Source of the DNA: Saxidomus purpurata
Lineage: Eukaryota > Mollusca > Bivalvia > Venerida > Veneridae
Direction of reading: 5' to 3'
NCBI GenBank assembly: GCA_022818135.1
Contig: JAFMSR010000014.1
Span: 36,939,424 to 37,003,423 of the forward strand
Length of the DNA stretch: 64,000 nucleotides
Shown: positions 22,499 through 33,429 of the stretch, in pieces
How positions within the stretch are numbered: position 1 is the stretch's first letter
Layout: every line of letters starts with the position of its first letter
Position numbers and translations under genes: made by a program
The notes under the pieces: generated by a model
Told to the model about the DNA's origin: nothing
What the model saw: the letters and a program-made list of their open reading frames with translations, nothing else
The model's database searches: none

Positions 22499-23577
22499 TT
22501 ATGCCCCCGAAGGGTGGCATATAAAAATCGCACCGTCCGTCTGTCCGTCCGTCTGTCTGTGCATCCCCACTTACAAATTCGTGTCCGGACTAGAACTTTG
22601 TCATGCATTGAAGGATTTTAAAATAACTTGGCACAAATGTCTAGCACATCAAGACCACGTGTCGCGTGCAAGACCCACGTCTCTACCTCAAAGGTCAAGG
22701 TCACACTTGGAGTTTGAAGGTAATGAAATCCTCTATATATGCCCAAATTCGTGTCCGGACTGTAACTTTGTCATGCATTGAAGGATTTTAAAATAACTTG
22801 GCACAAATGTCTAGCACATCAAGTCAACGTGTCGCGTGCAAGACCCACGTCCCTACCTCAAAGGCCAAGGTCACCCTTAGAGTTTGAAGGTAATGAAATT
22901 CTCTATATATGCACACACTCGTGTCCGAACTGTTACTTTGTCATGCATTGAAGGATTTAAAATTACTTGGCACGAATGTCTAGCACATTAAGATGACGTG
23001 TTGCGTGCAAGAACCAGGTCCCTACCTCAAAGGTCAAGGTCACACTAGAATCCTGTTTATATGCACACATTCGTGTCCGAACTGTAACTTTGTCATGCAT
23101 TGAAGGATTTTAAAATAACTTGACACAAATGTCTAGCACATCAAGAAGACGTGTAACGTGCAAGACCCACGTCCCTACCTCAGAGGTCAAGGTTTCACTT
23201 AGAGTTTGAAGGTAATAGAATCCTGTATATATGCACACATTCGTGTCCGGACTAGAACTTTGTCATGCATTGAAGGATTTTGAAATAACTTGGCACAAAT
23301 GTCTAGCACATCAAGACGACGTGTTGCGTGTGCAAGACCCACGTCCCTACCTCAAAGGTCAAGGTCACACTTAGATTGTGAAGGTAATGGAATCCTGTTA
23401 TGCACACATTCATGTCCGGTCTATTACTTTGTCATGCATTGATTGATTTAAAAATAACTTGACACAAATGTCTAGCACATCAGGCCGATGTGTTGCATGG
23501 ATTTTAAAATTACATATCACAATTATTGGACACATGGAGAGGACAAAGACTGTGAGACAACTCTTTCGGGGGCATAA
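22499..23577. mobile_element. Tandem-core TIR element with ~170-bp repeats
   Basis: TTATGCCCCCGAA at 22,499-22,511 is matched by TTCGGGGGCATAA at 23,565-23,577, a 13-bp terminal inverted repeat. After a CCGTCCGTCTGTCCGTCC run, six units follow, each opening with a variant of GTGTCCGGAC at 22,581, 22,751, 22,921, 23,073, 23,243 and 23,411. The spacing is 170, 170, 152, 170 and 168 bp. The units carry TTTGTCATGCATTGAAGG and CCTCAAAGGTCAAGGTCAC. The layout (terminal repeats around a tandem core) recalls the bivalve pearl-type elements; membership is not shown. No protein is encoded. Confidence 0.85.
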
Positions 23578-23905
23578 GTCACTTGTGAGGGACAGCTCTT
23601 GTTCAATTGAAGAACTGTGCAGGCAAGCAATCATGGTTAACAAAGGGTACAAGGAAAGGAAATTTCGACTGTCTATTACCATTTCAATTTATTTTATTAT
23701 TTACGGACTGATGACCAATCGAATGCCTGGACATTTCCTGGAAGTACAACGTATATCTACACTAAAGTGGGTGGTCGAATGGTTTATCCCGGCTAGGGAA
23801 CTGGCAATAAATTTCAGAAACGCTTTTCAGTGTTTCCCATCCATCTAGAGATGAACTGGTAAGAACCCCAGCCAAAGGGAATCTCACCTGACCTGTATCG
23901 GTGCT
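23578..23905. other. No recognisable gene
   Basis: GACAGCTCTTGTT directly follows the element, the same closing phrase as family A at about 18,688. The rest is anonymous. Confidence 0.4.
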
Positions 23906-23907
23906 TT

Positions 23908-24082
23908 ACCATGGGTACGTAAAAGAACTAAGGGGTCTATTCGTAAAAGAGCTAGGGTTTGGTACCCGGGTTGCCTTGTATTTGCATCTGTCTCTTCAAC
24001 ATGTGCCTGCCAGAAGTCTTGGAAAGTTCAAATGGGGAGATATCCAACGGTCGGCCGGGACTATAAACAATCTAAATGAAGA
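23908..24082 (+). repeat. Dispersed repeat family F, copy 1
   Basis: AAAGAGCTAGGGTTTGGTA...CATCTGTCTCTTCAAC...GGACTATAAACAATCTAAATG is shared, in order and in the same orientation, with 39,978-40,146. The second copy has AACAGCTAGGGTCTGGTA and GGGACTATAAACAATCTTAA. Identity of the family unknown; no protein motif. Confidence 0.65.
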
Positions 24083-24084
24083 TT

Positions 24085-25930
24085 ACGACGAATCTGCAAT
24101 ATGTCGGTATTAACTAGTTGTGCTTCGTTTGAACCTTGTACGCAAATTACTTATCTAATGTTAGAACTTCACCCAGTGCGGACGTATCTTATTTATACAG
24201 ATATCTCTCAGACGGAATCCGAGGAATATGGCAGTTGCCATGTTACAGACCAGTTTAAAACCCCCAATTACCAATACATGTACATGCATACCGGGTAAGT
24301 GTCCGTTCCAAAGCTGTAGCCCCAGATTCAACCTATTACGTATATTTGTGTTTGTTTTTTGTTTAAAAGTGAGACACATTTAATGAGTTTGCAACGGAAT
24401 GTCCGCAGATTTTAAAGAAATTTAATTACTGAGCAAAGAGTAAAAACGTGAGATTACTATCATAAAACAAAAATACAGGTTTTTGTCAATTATGATTTTG
24501 GGTGGTTGCATATAAAGCTTAACCTTATGTAGCACAATGTGATATTGTTATACATCAAATGAAAACGCATGTGTCCAAGTAAAACACGTAGTTTGCGTTT
24601 AGATCTGTTCTATTTGTCTTCTTTCAGTCAAAGCCAATTAAAAATAAGGAAAACCATCCCCAATCATAACGGTGAACGCGATGTTTCCAATGTTGAAAAA
24701 GGTCAGTGTATAGCTACCATTATAAACCATATCCCTTCCAACAAGCCTTGACCAAGCCACTTGTTGTTTCTTCTTGTTAATGAAATAGTTGCCTGATGAG
24801 AGGTGCTATGTTTCCATAACAACCTAAATTGTTTGAGCCAATCAATGTCTAATAAGCGAAACGGCGTTTGAGAGTTTAATTGACATGGTATTGGGATTAT
24901 TAATTAACCAAACCATTAACATGGCAGTAAACATTCTGAAAAAGCGAAAAGCAAACATGTTTGATATACCTTGTTTATATTGCAAATATACGTTGAGGCT
25001 GCTGGTAATTCTAGTATCCCACGGCAGCAGGATTTTCTATTTAACTTTTTATTCCAGAATGAACGACGATGTCAAACAACGTTAATTTAGGTTATAGGCA
25101 AACCTCTGCTACAACAGTCCAAAAATGTAAGGAACCTATGAAAGTGAAATGTATTAGTTATGTAGTAGTCAGCTGACACGAAACACAGTCTGAATAAGGA
25201 TCCGAATAGTGCAGAAATGATGTTTTAAAGCGGAACGCAAGTCAGACTATAACCGAGACACTATTAGACACGCCCCTGTTTCAAAACTTCCATGATCAAC
25301 CATTTTGGATATTTTCAATCTTCAATATCTTCACATTTGATACAACGATTTTAGAAAATATATAAACGTTGTGTTCCTCTAAACAAGCTCATCAATTCAG
25401 TCAAATTATTTTCTGACTTGCCTTTCCCTTTAATAATATCATGTTTGTATTCTTGAATTAAAATGCAATTTCTTTTTTGCCAAAATACCTTAAGTTTATA
25501 AAAATAGTAATTTTAATGACCGTTATATGTTATTTGCCAAAAAGTATACTATATAGTTTCAAATAAACATGTTTCCTTTCATTTTCACGTCTTACTGTGA
25601 GAGAACATTTAACAGTTGAAGCATACCCTGCAAACGGTTAAGTTTAAATAAGGGGGTAACTTCGAAAAGCTTTTTCATTGTTAAATTAGGATAATATTTT
25701 GTATTAGGAAAGTGAGATATTTGTTTCAGGATGTGAGATTATCGTTTGTACAGACGTTCATACGGTTACGATTTGTTTGCTAATAGATTCCCTTATCGAG
25801 TCACTATATAGTCATAGCTTGAAATTCTTATTTAAAAATTCTAGGATTGTATTGTTTGCTTGTCAGATTCCAATGTCCAACGCACTTATTGCTTAAATTC
25901 TAGCAAAAATAAAAATATTATTTGATTCAT
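24085..25930. other. No recognisable gene
   Basis: AT-rich with short open frames lacking motifs. No RNA gene or terminal repeat identified. Confidence 0.4.
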
Positions 25931-25934
25931 CAGT

Positions 25935-26105
25935 TGTTAGTTTAGTTTAGTTTATACTAATTCATTCTAGCTCGATTGTGAAGAAAGTTTTTAGCTCATC
26001 GAGTCACTCTCGAATCCGCTTCCTGGAAAAACATGTACTGGTGTCATATGAGGAGGTACGGTCGTGACCTTGGTGGGGCTCAAACCAGCATCCTCCGGGA
26101 TGAGC
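25935..26105 (-). mobile_element. SINE-like element, copy 1 (tRNA-type promoter box)
   Basis: On the minus strand the sequence runs GCTGGTTTGAGCCCCACC (a B-box-like GGTTTGAGCC), GTCACGACCGTACCTCCTCA, TTCCAGGAAGC, GAGTGACTCGATGAGCT, then an AACTAAACTAAACTAAC tail. The same sequence occurs at 35,836-35,980. Size, the B-box and a simple 3' tail fit a tRNA-derived SINE; no A-box was resolved. Confidence 0.65.
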
Positions 26106-26757
26106 AGCAGTCACTTACATTTAGAATTAAATGACGACAGCAGTCAGGTCAAGAAAAAAAAGTGTTATATATTTCATAAACGATTTATTTCAGTGAAATC
26201 ACAGTTTGGATCAAACTCAATTCTGAGATATATGCGAAATTGTTGAAGGCATTATGATGACATAGTTAAAATGTTTAAAGCTGCTCGCTCTGAAATTTAC
26301 ATATTTTAGAACAAAATCATCAAATAAAAAAGTTCTAGTATAAATTCCTGTAAAATATGTCTGTATTTTTTAAATAATAAAATTATAAGGCGTAACAACA
26401 CTTTTGAAATTCCAATATAAACGTATCGTGTAGCGGTAAGCCATCAATTCAAGCTCACCAACATTTTCAACAGATGATTTCAAATTGCTACATAGATCTT
26501 TGCTTCTGGCGATCACTTTTACATTTTATGCTTTAGTATAATCATTTTGGAGAAAACATTCTTTTCATCGGAGTCTTCAAGCAAGCAGCTTTAATTGAAT
26601 TTCTCTGATAAAAATTTTCTTATTGGTGTGAAATTTATCTTTTTGCTTCAGGAAAAAGTATAGTTCTTTTAACAGTAGTAGTTTTTGTTCTAAGCAAATA
26701 TGCTATTCAGAACAAGAGAGCGTTTTCACCAACACTGAAATCCACGTGAAGAGGTGC
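26106..26757. other. 3' flank of the Trunk/PTTH-like gene
   Basis: This is the region downstream of the minus-strand stop codon. ATTAAA-type hexamers occur on the minus strand near 26,590, and AATAAA near 26,186. Neither can be singled out as the real poly(A) signal. Confidence 0.3.
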
Positions 26758-27234
26758 TCATTCGCCACACATGCAGCCGACGGAGATTTGTACTTGCTCA
26801 AACATCCACATATTTCGGAGTTGCAGAGGAAGGGCCATTTCAACGGCGTTTACCTCTCTGTCACGTAGTTTCAAAACAGTTAATGGGTAGTACTGAGGCA
26901 CACAGGAAAAGAAGTTATTGTAACATTGCCGTGCAGCACACAAAACTTGTTTCACAAATCTCGGATAATGCGACTCGCCTAGATCTCGCCATTGGACAGT
27001 AGATTCACAATGCCAATCAGTTGATACGGGATGCGTTTCAACAGGATGCTGTCTGGTTCTGTTTTCATTGGAAGTAAGCCTAGAACCCGGTATATACAAT
27101 CTGCTTGTTGCCAGATTCGAATGGTAAATACTTCTAATAGGGTGTTGTCGAGCTTGTAGGCGTGGTTGATTCGCTTTGACTGTGATTAAAGCTATCATGA
27201 TCATATATATAGCTGTGACACACGGGTGGAAAAC
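26758..27234 (-). CDS. Trunk/PTTH-like secreted cystine-knot hormone, terminal exon
   Basis: This exon probably encodes a secreted growth factor of the Trunk/prothoracicotropic hormone family, ligands of the Torso receptor kinase in arthropods. Counting from the ATG at 27,204, cysteines fall at 66, 89, 94, 101, 144 and 146. The 23-residue C66-C89 gap, the block RDLGESHYPRF (73-83), the strand YPLTVLKLR (106-114) and the close SVGCMC (141-146) all fit the family. By analogy with silkworm PTTH the knot would pair 66-101, 89-144 and 94-146. N48-R-T is a glycosylation sequon and RTR at 49-51 a possible processing site. The frame stays open upstream to a good acceptor (TTTCAG, AG at 27,236-27,235). 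Residues before the ATG add to a hydrophobic leader, so an upstream exon probably supplies the true start. The stop is at 26,758-26,760. Confidence 0.75.
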   Translation of the reverse strand, partial: VFHPCVTAIYMIMIALITVKANQPRLQARQHPIRSIYHSNLATSRLYIPGSRLTSNENRTRQHPVETHPVSTDWHCESTVQWRDLGESHYPRFVKQVLCAARQCYNNFFSCVPQYYPLTVLKLRDREVNAVEMALPLQLRNMWMFEQVQISVGCMCGE

Positions 27235-27239
27235 CTGAA

Positions 27240-29155
27240 AGAATCAAATTAAAAGCAAAATTACTAAGACATGATCATATATTGCGGCTGCTTCATATGA
27301 TACTTGCTTGGTTTAGATTATAGACAAGGGGTCATATTCCAGTTGCATCGTAAGTCAGATCTTTAGATTTTCATTAGAATGAACAGTTTTCTTATTTAAG
27401 AAGGTAATGTAGAAAGGACGATTTGAATTGCAACGTGGTCAAGCTTTATTTACTCCCCAACAAGTATAATTTATTTATAAGAACATGTATAATGTTATCA
27501 TACGAAGAAGACTTATTATAATCAAACGTTTGTATTTAAGTAAAAATATGAAAGTAATCACTTAAGATGCTTCTAGAATATGACCCCAGAACATCTACTG
27601 CTTAAATGCAATAACGGACTTACACAAGTATTTGGATGTGTAATCAAGTAAACGTTTAATTTGTGTCGTATTTTGCTACAAACAGCTTTGAAGCTTTGTG
27701 TAAGAATCGCAATACTTTTTACTGAGAGGAAACGATATTTAATTATTTTGTAATTTTATAATTGTGCTTATTAGGTCCACCAACCCCGTTCGAGGTATAG
27801 TCGGTACGACCCGAATTATTTTGTAACAAATTAGTTAAGGTAATTATAAGACAATTTGCAATGTTCGATTCAGAGAATGAAATATGTTTCACCTGTTGAG
27901 TTCTCGTTTTAAGTCATATCAAATGTTACTGTGTGACTCGATGGACAATGCACTTGGAATACAGATCCATTAGAATGAAACAAAAAGATATTATAATGCC
28001 ATTCAAACAAACACTTACAATCTTGTTTATGTTTCATCTTGATTTACAATGAATAAGAGCTCGATTTACATTCCTTGTGAAATGCACTTTCACTCATTGT
28101 CCTCCATAATCTATGAAGTATCAATTGATTCCCTTCAACAGAGGTGATATGAAATGACAATGTAATCATGGCGGGCGCCGTGATATTATAAAGCCATTAA
28201 GAATAAGAAAACAATAGCTTGTTCTTGCAAATGTTTGCCACTGTTTAAAAACAGTTAAGATTTAAACCCTGCATGGCTTCTAAGGTTATAGCAGTTTCTG
28301 CATTATATAGTGAACAATTAAGATACAAAAATATATACACCTACATTGTCAAAGTCAGAAGCAGTTATTTAAAAAAGCATCATCTGTCAATAAAACTGCC
28401 AGAAATTTAATTACTTCCAATGTAAACCAAATAATAATGTATAGCATCTCAAAATGCCGGCGGTGTACAGTAAGACAAGTAATATACAAAAAAAGAATAT
28501 TTACTAATTTAATATGAACAGGTCTATAACTTAGTTGTAATTGATGGTATTTTGAAGTTATTTGGCACAAATGTTAACAATAACAATTCGATTTGTCATG
28601 TCTAAGAAACGTGTCTCTGTTTCAAATGCATCGTTAGGGGAAGCATGCCGTTTGTTTGAATTATATGACCATTTTTGTATGGTTTTGGTGTATAAACTTC
28701 TACTACAACCACATAATTATAAGAGCATACATAAATTTTATAGATTCACATACTTTCTGAACATTTTAAGAAAGAAAACATTTGAAGACGTTTAGCTTTA
28801 CTCTGGCGTCACCTAAAATTGAATGTGCTCAGATTTTAATTATTTCAAAAAGCCAAAATTACGTTACAAATATTACAGATCAAATGGTTTTAGGGGATTC
28901 TAAACCGTGTAATGGATTGTCCATCAGGTTTTAGTGTGTGCCAAAGCAATACTGATATACAACATATTTCCCCGATACACTGAATACATCGGAAATGTTT
29001 TCCTTGGTTCGAAATTATAATGTGATGCAATACAGTACAATGCAGAATTTTATTTGTAAGTCAATGTTGGGCATTTACATTGGTAAATTTCAAAAAAACA
29101 CAAAACAATATATTTGCTTGCTGTATTATCAACCTTCACTGGATAATACTAGTCT
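27240..29155. other. 5' side of the Trunk/PTTH-like exon; no exon identified
   Basis: The pyrimidine-rich tract before the acceptor (minus strand, TTTTGCTTTTAATTTGATTC) supports an intron here. I could not find a convincing first exon with ATG and donor within this interval, so it may lie further away. No other gene is seen. Confidence 0.4.
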
Positions 29156-29159
29156 AGCG

Positions 29160-30110
29160 ATTATAAATATAGTGTATAATCTTTGATGTACTTATTCCCT
29201 TCCTTTATGGAGGCCTTATTCAAGTAGAAAGTTATAAATAATGAGTATAATCTTTGGTGTACTTATTCCCTTCCTTTATGGAGGCCTTATTCAAGTAGAA
29301 AGTTATAAATACAGAGTATAATCTTTGGTGTACTTATTCCCTTCCTTTATGAAGGCCTTATTCAAGTAGAAAGTTATAAATATAGAGTATAATCTTTGGT
29401 GTACTTATTCCCTTCCTTTATGGAGGCCTTATTTAAGTAGAAAGTTATAAATACAGCATTTCATATTCTTTGGTGTATCTGTATTGCCTTGATGTCTAAG
29501 GCCTTATTTAACTAGAAAGTTACAAATACAGTCTATAGTCTGTTAGTTTACGTATTCCATCTTTGTATGAATGCCTTATCTCAACTAAACAGTTATAAAT
29601 TAATAGTTTAATCTTGGTGTATTATTCCTTCTCTTTATGAGGCTTAATTCAAGTAGAAAGTTATAAGCATCCAGAGTAAAATAATTTGATTTCTTATTCC
29701 CTTCCTTAATTGGAGGCCTTAATTTAAGTAGAATGTCTGTAACTAATGACGGTATAATCTTTGATTGTTCTTCTTCCCTGTGGTCTTTTATTAGATGGCT
29801 CTTATTTAAATAGAAAGTTATAAATAAAAGGCTATAATCTATGGATTTAATTATTCCCTTCCTTTATGAAGGCCTTATTCAAGTAGTAAGTTATGAAATA
29901 TTGAGTATAATAATGGTGCACTTATTCCGCTGCCTTTATGGAGGCCTATTTAAGTAAATGCAAGGTGTATTTATAAGGTATTTGGTAAAATGTCTCAGAA
30001 GACCAAAATCCCTTCCTTACCTATGTAGGCCTTATTCAACTAGAAACTGTATAAATACAGAATATAATCTTATGGTGTCTTATTCTATTCATTGACGGGG
30101 CCTTATTTAA
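29160..30110 (+). repeat. 71-bp tandem repeat array, increasingly degenerate
   Basis: The unit contains ATAATCTTTGGTGTACTTAT, TCCCTTCCTTTATGGAGGCC and TTATTCAAGTAGAAAGTTAT. Successive ATAATCT words at 29,176, 29,247, 29,318 and 29,389 give an exact 71-bp period. Four units are nearly identical; about eight or nine more decay towards 30,110, and the later ones are interrupted by a LINE-derived segment at about 29,955-30,012. 71 is not a multiple of three, so it is not a coding repeat. Confidence 0.9.
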
Positions 30111-30350
30111 GCAAAAGTAATCAGCATTTTCCATTTACTTGTAAATCTGTATAGACTTACATGGTCTAACCTAGATGAATTAAACCTAAGAATCAAACAC
30201 AATCATAATGCCTAGACATATGTTTAGGTAATCCAATTTTAATTTGGAATGTTGTCTGATCTAAACAGATAAATCTTCATCATATTTAAGCAGTTTTTTT
30301 CTCCCATTTATTTCAGATAAGTTTGTTGGTATAGGTCGTTGTCTCCCAGG
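29955..30350 (+). repeat. Diverged duplicate of LINE segment 30,850-31,260
   Basis: AATGCAAGGTGTATTTATAA at about 29,958 recurs at about 30,854. ATGCCTAGACATA is shared (about 30,209 and 31,101), as are AAATCTTCA(C/T)CAT and TATAGGTCGTTGTCT (about 30,329 and 31,218). The order is the same and the offset about 890-900 bp, so a piece of the LINE relic has been duplicated in tandem. Units of the 71-bp array occupy 30,012-30,110 inside this copy. Confidence 0.7.
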
Positions 30351-30734
30351 TGAAAATAATTTCATTTCTATTACTTCTAATTCTAAAAACAAAAGCTGTC
30401 GACTGTCTGTCACCAGTGACAGGTAAATGTTTGATTGTTCTCTTCTCTGTTAGGGTTTAATTTTTCGGCATCTGGTATATGGTGACTGTTTGGATCAAGG
30501 AGTGATTCTGCCTATCATTTCAGTGTACAATATAACATAGTAACCAAATACTTCCTTCAACACGTTAATTCAACAACTGGTTGTGTCAGTTCATATCAAC
30601 TTTTATTGCATCAATGTCATCGAACTATAGTATGTATGCATTTGAATTTCAGGAAAATCAGTAATGAACATTCTGTATTAATGATAAGATATCAGGAGGA
30701 ACTTATTTTTTGCTCATCATATAAAAAGAAAGTG

Positions 30735-32800
30735 AAAGTTAAAAGGCTAAATATATAGAAAAAGATTTAAATATTCTTGAAAAACAACCAAATATTAATT
30801 ATGGTATATTGGAGACAAAAAAGTCAGAATTCGCAGACTTGAGAACAAAGAAAATGCAAGGTGTATTTATAAGGTATTTGGCAAAATGCGTCTCAGAAGA
30901 CCAAAAGCTTCACGTTACCTATGTAACTTCGCAACTTGAAACTGTGTAACAAAATTAACTTATTCTTTGTATTCACAGACAGGGCATTGTTAGCAAACCA
31001 GAGAAACATATTGCATTTAGTGGTAAATCACTATAAAACTTACATTGGTTCAGACAGCCAGAGGAATTAAACACTAAAAAGGTTTTACAGAATGATGAAA
31101 TGCCTAGACATAATGATGAGAAAATACAATTTTAGTTTAGAAATGTTAGCAAATCTGACAAAAAAATCTTCACCATAAAGCAGTGGTTTCACCACATCTA
31201 TTTCAATAAGTTTGAGTTGATATAGGTCGTTGTCTTCCGAGGTCAGTTAACTACGTGTTTGATACAGGTAAATTATCTGCTACTCGAAAACAAGGGGACT
31301 TATACCGGTATCTCTAAAGAAGATACAGAAATGTGATATATTAAAAAGTGGCGACCAATTTCTTTATCAAGTGTTTCTTATAAAATTGCCTCTACATGTA
31401 TTGTGCACGGTCTGAAATCAGTTTTACACAAAATAATTAGTGAAGGCCAAACTGACATTTTACTAGGTATATACATAGAAGGTAATATTAGGCTGATCTA
31501 CGATGTCATGCATCAAGCTGCCAGAAATGGTATTACTACAGTTCTATTGTAAATATTTATGTATTATTCGTGGCCGAATATAACCTCTTTCAACAGAATT
31601 ATGTCATCAAAGAAAACAGTTACTAAGGTGTGTAAATTTTTAAAAGAGGCCTAAAAATTAAGAAACACTAACACATATTCTTTTTATTTTTTTTAGTATC
31701 AAATTGTTCTCAAATTGTATAATCACAAATTTAAAAAGTCCGCCATATATAACTAATCTTGTATTGTGTGATGTTTACTCATATCTATATGTACATTGCT
31801 GTTCACTAGCCAAAGGCATTTATATGTCGATATTACTTATAAATATTGTTGCTGTTGTTGTTGTTATTGATTAAATTGATATGTTGCATCATTTGACTCC
31901 CTTTCTCGGTCCTTTATGTATAAAGTCTTTAGATTGTTTTAATTTGGTGACAACTTTATTAACTGAAGAAAATTATTTTACAATGATGTATAGCTGTTTC
32001 TGGCCATCTTTTGGACTGGTCCAGTATGCAGCGTGTTTGTCGTCAGATGATCCACTGCCACCTTACTTATCCATACTGTTAGCAGAAATCTTTACTCTTT
32101 TAACAAAACAAACCAAAACATCAAGGGAATTAAATTGAATAATATAGAGTTTTTATTGGCTCAGTATGATGATGATAACACATTATTATTGAATGGAACT
32201 GATAGATCTCTTAGAAATACAATGCTGACACTAGTGTTGTATGTTAGCATGTAAGTATTAAATATAGATGCTTATAAGACAAAGGCTATTTGGACCGGTT
32301 CAATGAAAAATAGCAAATTAAGGTTGTGTCCAGAAATGGGTCTTCTTTGGGAACAGAATAGACTTATTAAAGTCTGTTGAGATTGAGAGGTGTTTTTTCT
32401 CTTGTGGTAATGACTCTAACGACTGATGTCAGTCTAGGAACAGAATAGTTTCAAGTTACTTGCGGTGAATTTTACCATGAACCTTAATAATATAGTGAAA
32501 GTAAATTATAACTAAAGAATAGAAGGAATAAACAAGTTTTTACACAGTGGCCAAGAAGAATTATCAACAACATTGGTAAGAATGTTGTAATTAAGACACT
32601 GGCATTGTTAAACATAAATCAACTTATTATGAGTTGCCTGATTACAGTTTGGACATTATCAGAAATATACAAAGCCTTTTTTATAACTTTCTGTGGAATT
32701 CTGGTAAAGACAAAATTAAAAAACAGTCATTGCACAGCCTTATGAGTGTGGTGGCTTCAGAGTGGTTAACCTTGAAACATTCATGTCATAACTAGAAGTC
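30735..32800 (+). pseudogene. Decayed LINE reverse transcriptase, same family as the 0.4-4.6 kb element
   Basis: Translated pieces line up with the intact element in order. About 30,765-30,880: QPNINYGILETKKSE and GVFIR, beside QTNINYELLESKKS and GIFIR. 31,350-31,560: KWRPISLSSVSYKIAS, then SEGQTDILLG and NIRLIYDV. 32,040-32,135: DDPLPPYLSILLAEIF, beside GDALSPYLFILCAEVL. 32,156-32,200: QYDDDNTLLLNG in place of QYADDTSLFLDG, the catalytic box. 32,545-32,700: WPRRIINNIGKNVVIKTLA, beside WSKRILSPIGKIVVIKSLA. Many stops, frameshifts and deletions exist, including loss of the segment around the first catalytic aspartates. Endonuclease and zinc-knuckle regions were not found. This is an old inactive copy. 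Confidence 0.85.
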
Positions 32801-32993
32801 ACATATTTACAAAATATCAAAGTAGTAATACAAAATATTTCAATTTCGTTAAGTTGGCATACTCACTTCTTGAGGATTTTTTCTACATGTCGGTGTGATT
32901 TTACTATACTAAATGGGTGTTCAGTAGAACACTTGTGTCGTCCTCTTACACTTTGTCAGAATAACCAATAATTTTGTGACAAAATCTAAGAAC

Positions 32994-33425
32994 AAAAAGG
33001 GGCATAACTCTGTCAAATATGACCTACAAAATGTGGCGGCATCATGACCTTTTTGTCATAAGCAATACAGTTTGAAAGTTTGATGAAGATATCTTAAGAA
33101 ATGGCTAAGTAATAGCCAAAATCTAAGTACAAAAAGGGGCATAACTCTATCAAAAATTACCTTGACCTACAAATTTGAAAGTTTGATGAAGAAATCTTAA
33201 GAAATGGCAAAGTTAAAGCCAACGTTAAGTTTTCGTGACAAATACCAAGTACAAAAAGGGGCATAACTCTGTCAAATATGACATTCACCTACAAAATTTG
33301 GCGACATCACGACCCTTGTGTCATAAGCAATACAATTTGAAAGTTTGAAGAAGAAATCTTAAAAAATGGCAAAGTAATAGCCAACGTTAAGTTTTTGTGA
33401 CGGACGGACGGACGTACTCACCAGA
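32994..33425 (+). repeat. Bivalve tandem-core repeat, three ~120-135-bp units
   Basis: AAAAAGGGGCATAACTCT recurs at about 32,995, 33,131 and 33,253. Each unit continues with TTTGAAAGTTTGA(T/A)GAAGA and AAATGGC(A/T)AAGT. The array closes with GACGGACGGACGGACG, as several local repeats do. Non-coding. Confidence 0.8.
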
Positions 33426-33429
33426 CGGA

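Noticed and set aside
22482..22781. 99-codon frame over the start of the tandem-core element
   Set aside because: It spans the terminal repeat and GTCC run; its content is dictated by the repeat.
29160..30110. Regular repeats that might suggest a CRISPR-like array
   Set aside because: Units are contiguous with no unique spacers, decay gradually, and the DNA is clearly eukaryotic; it is a tandem satellite.
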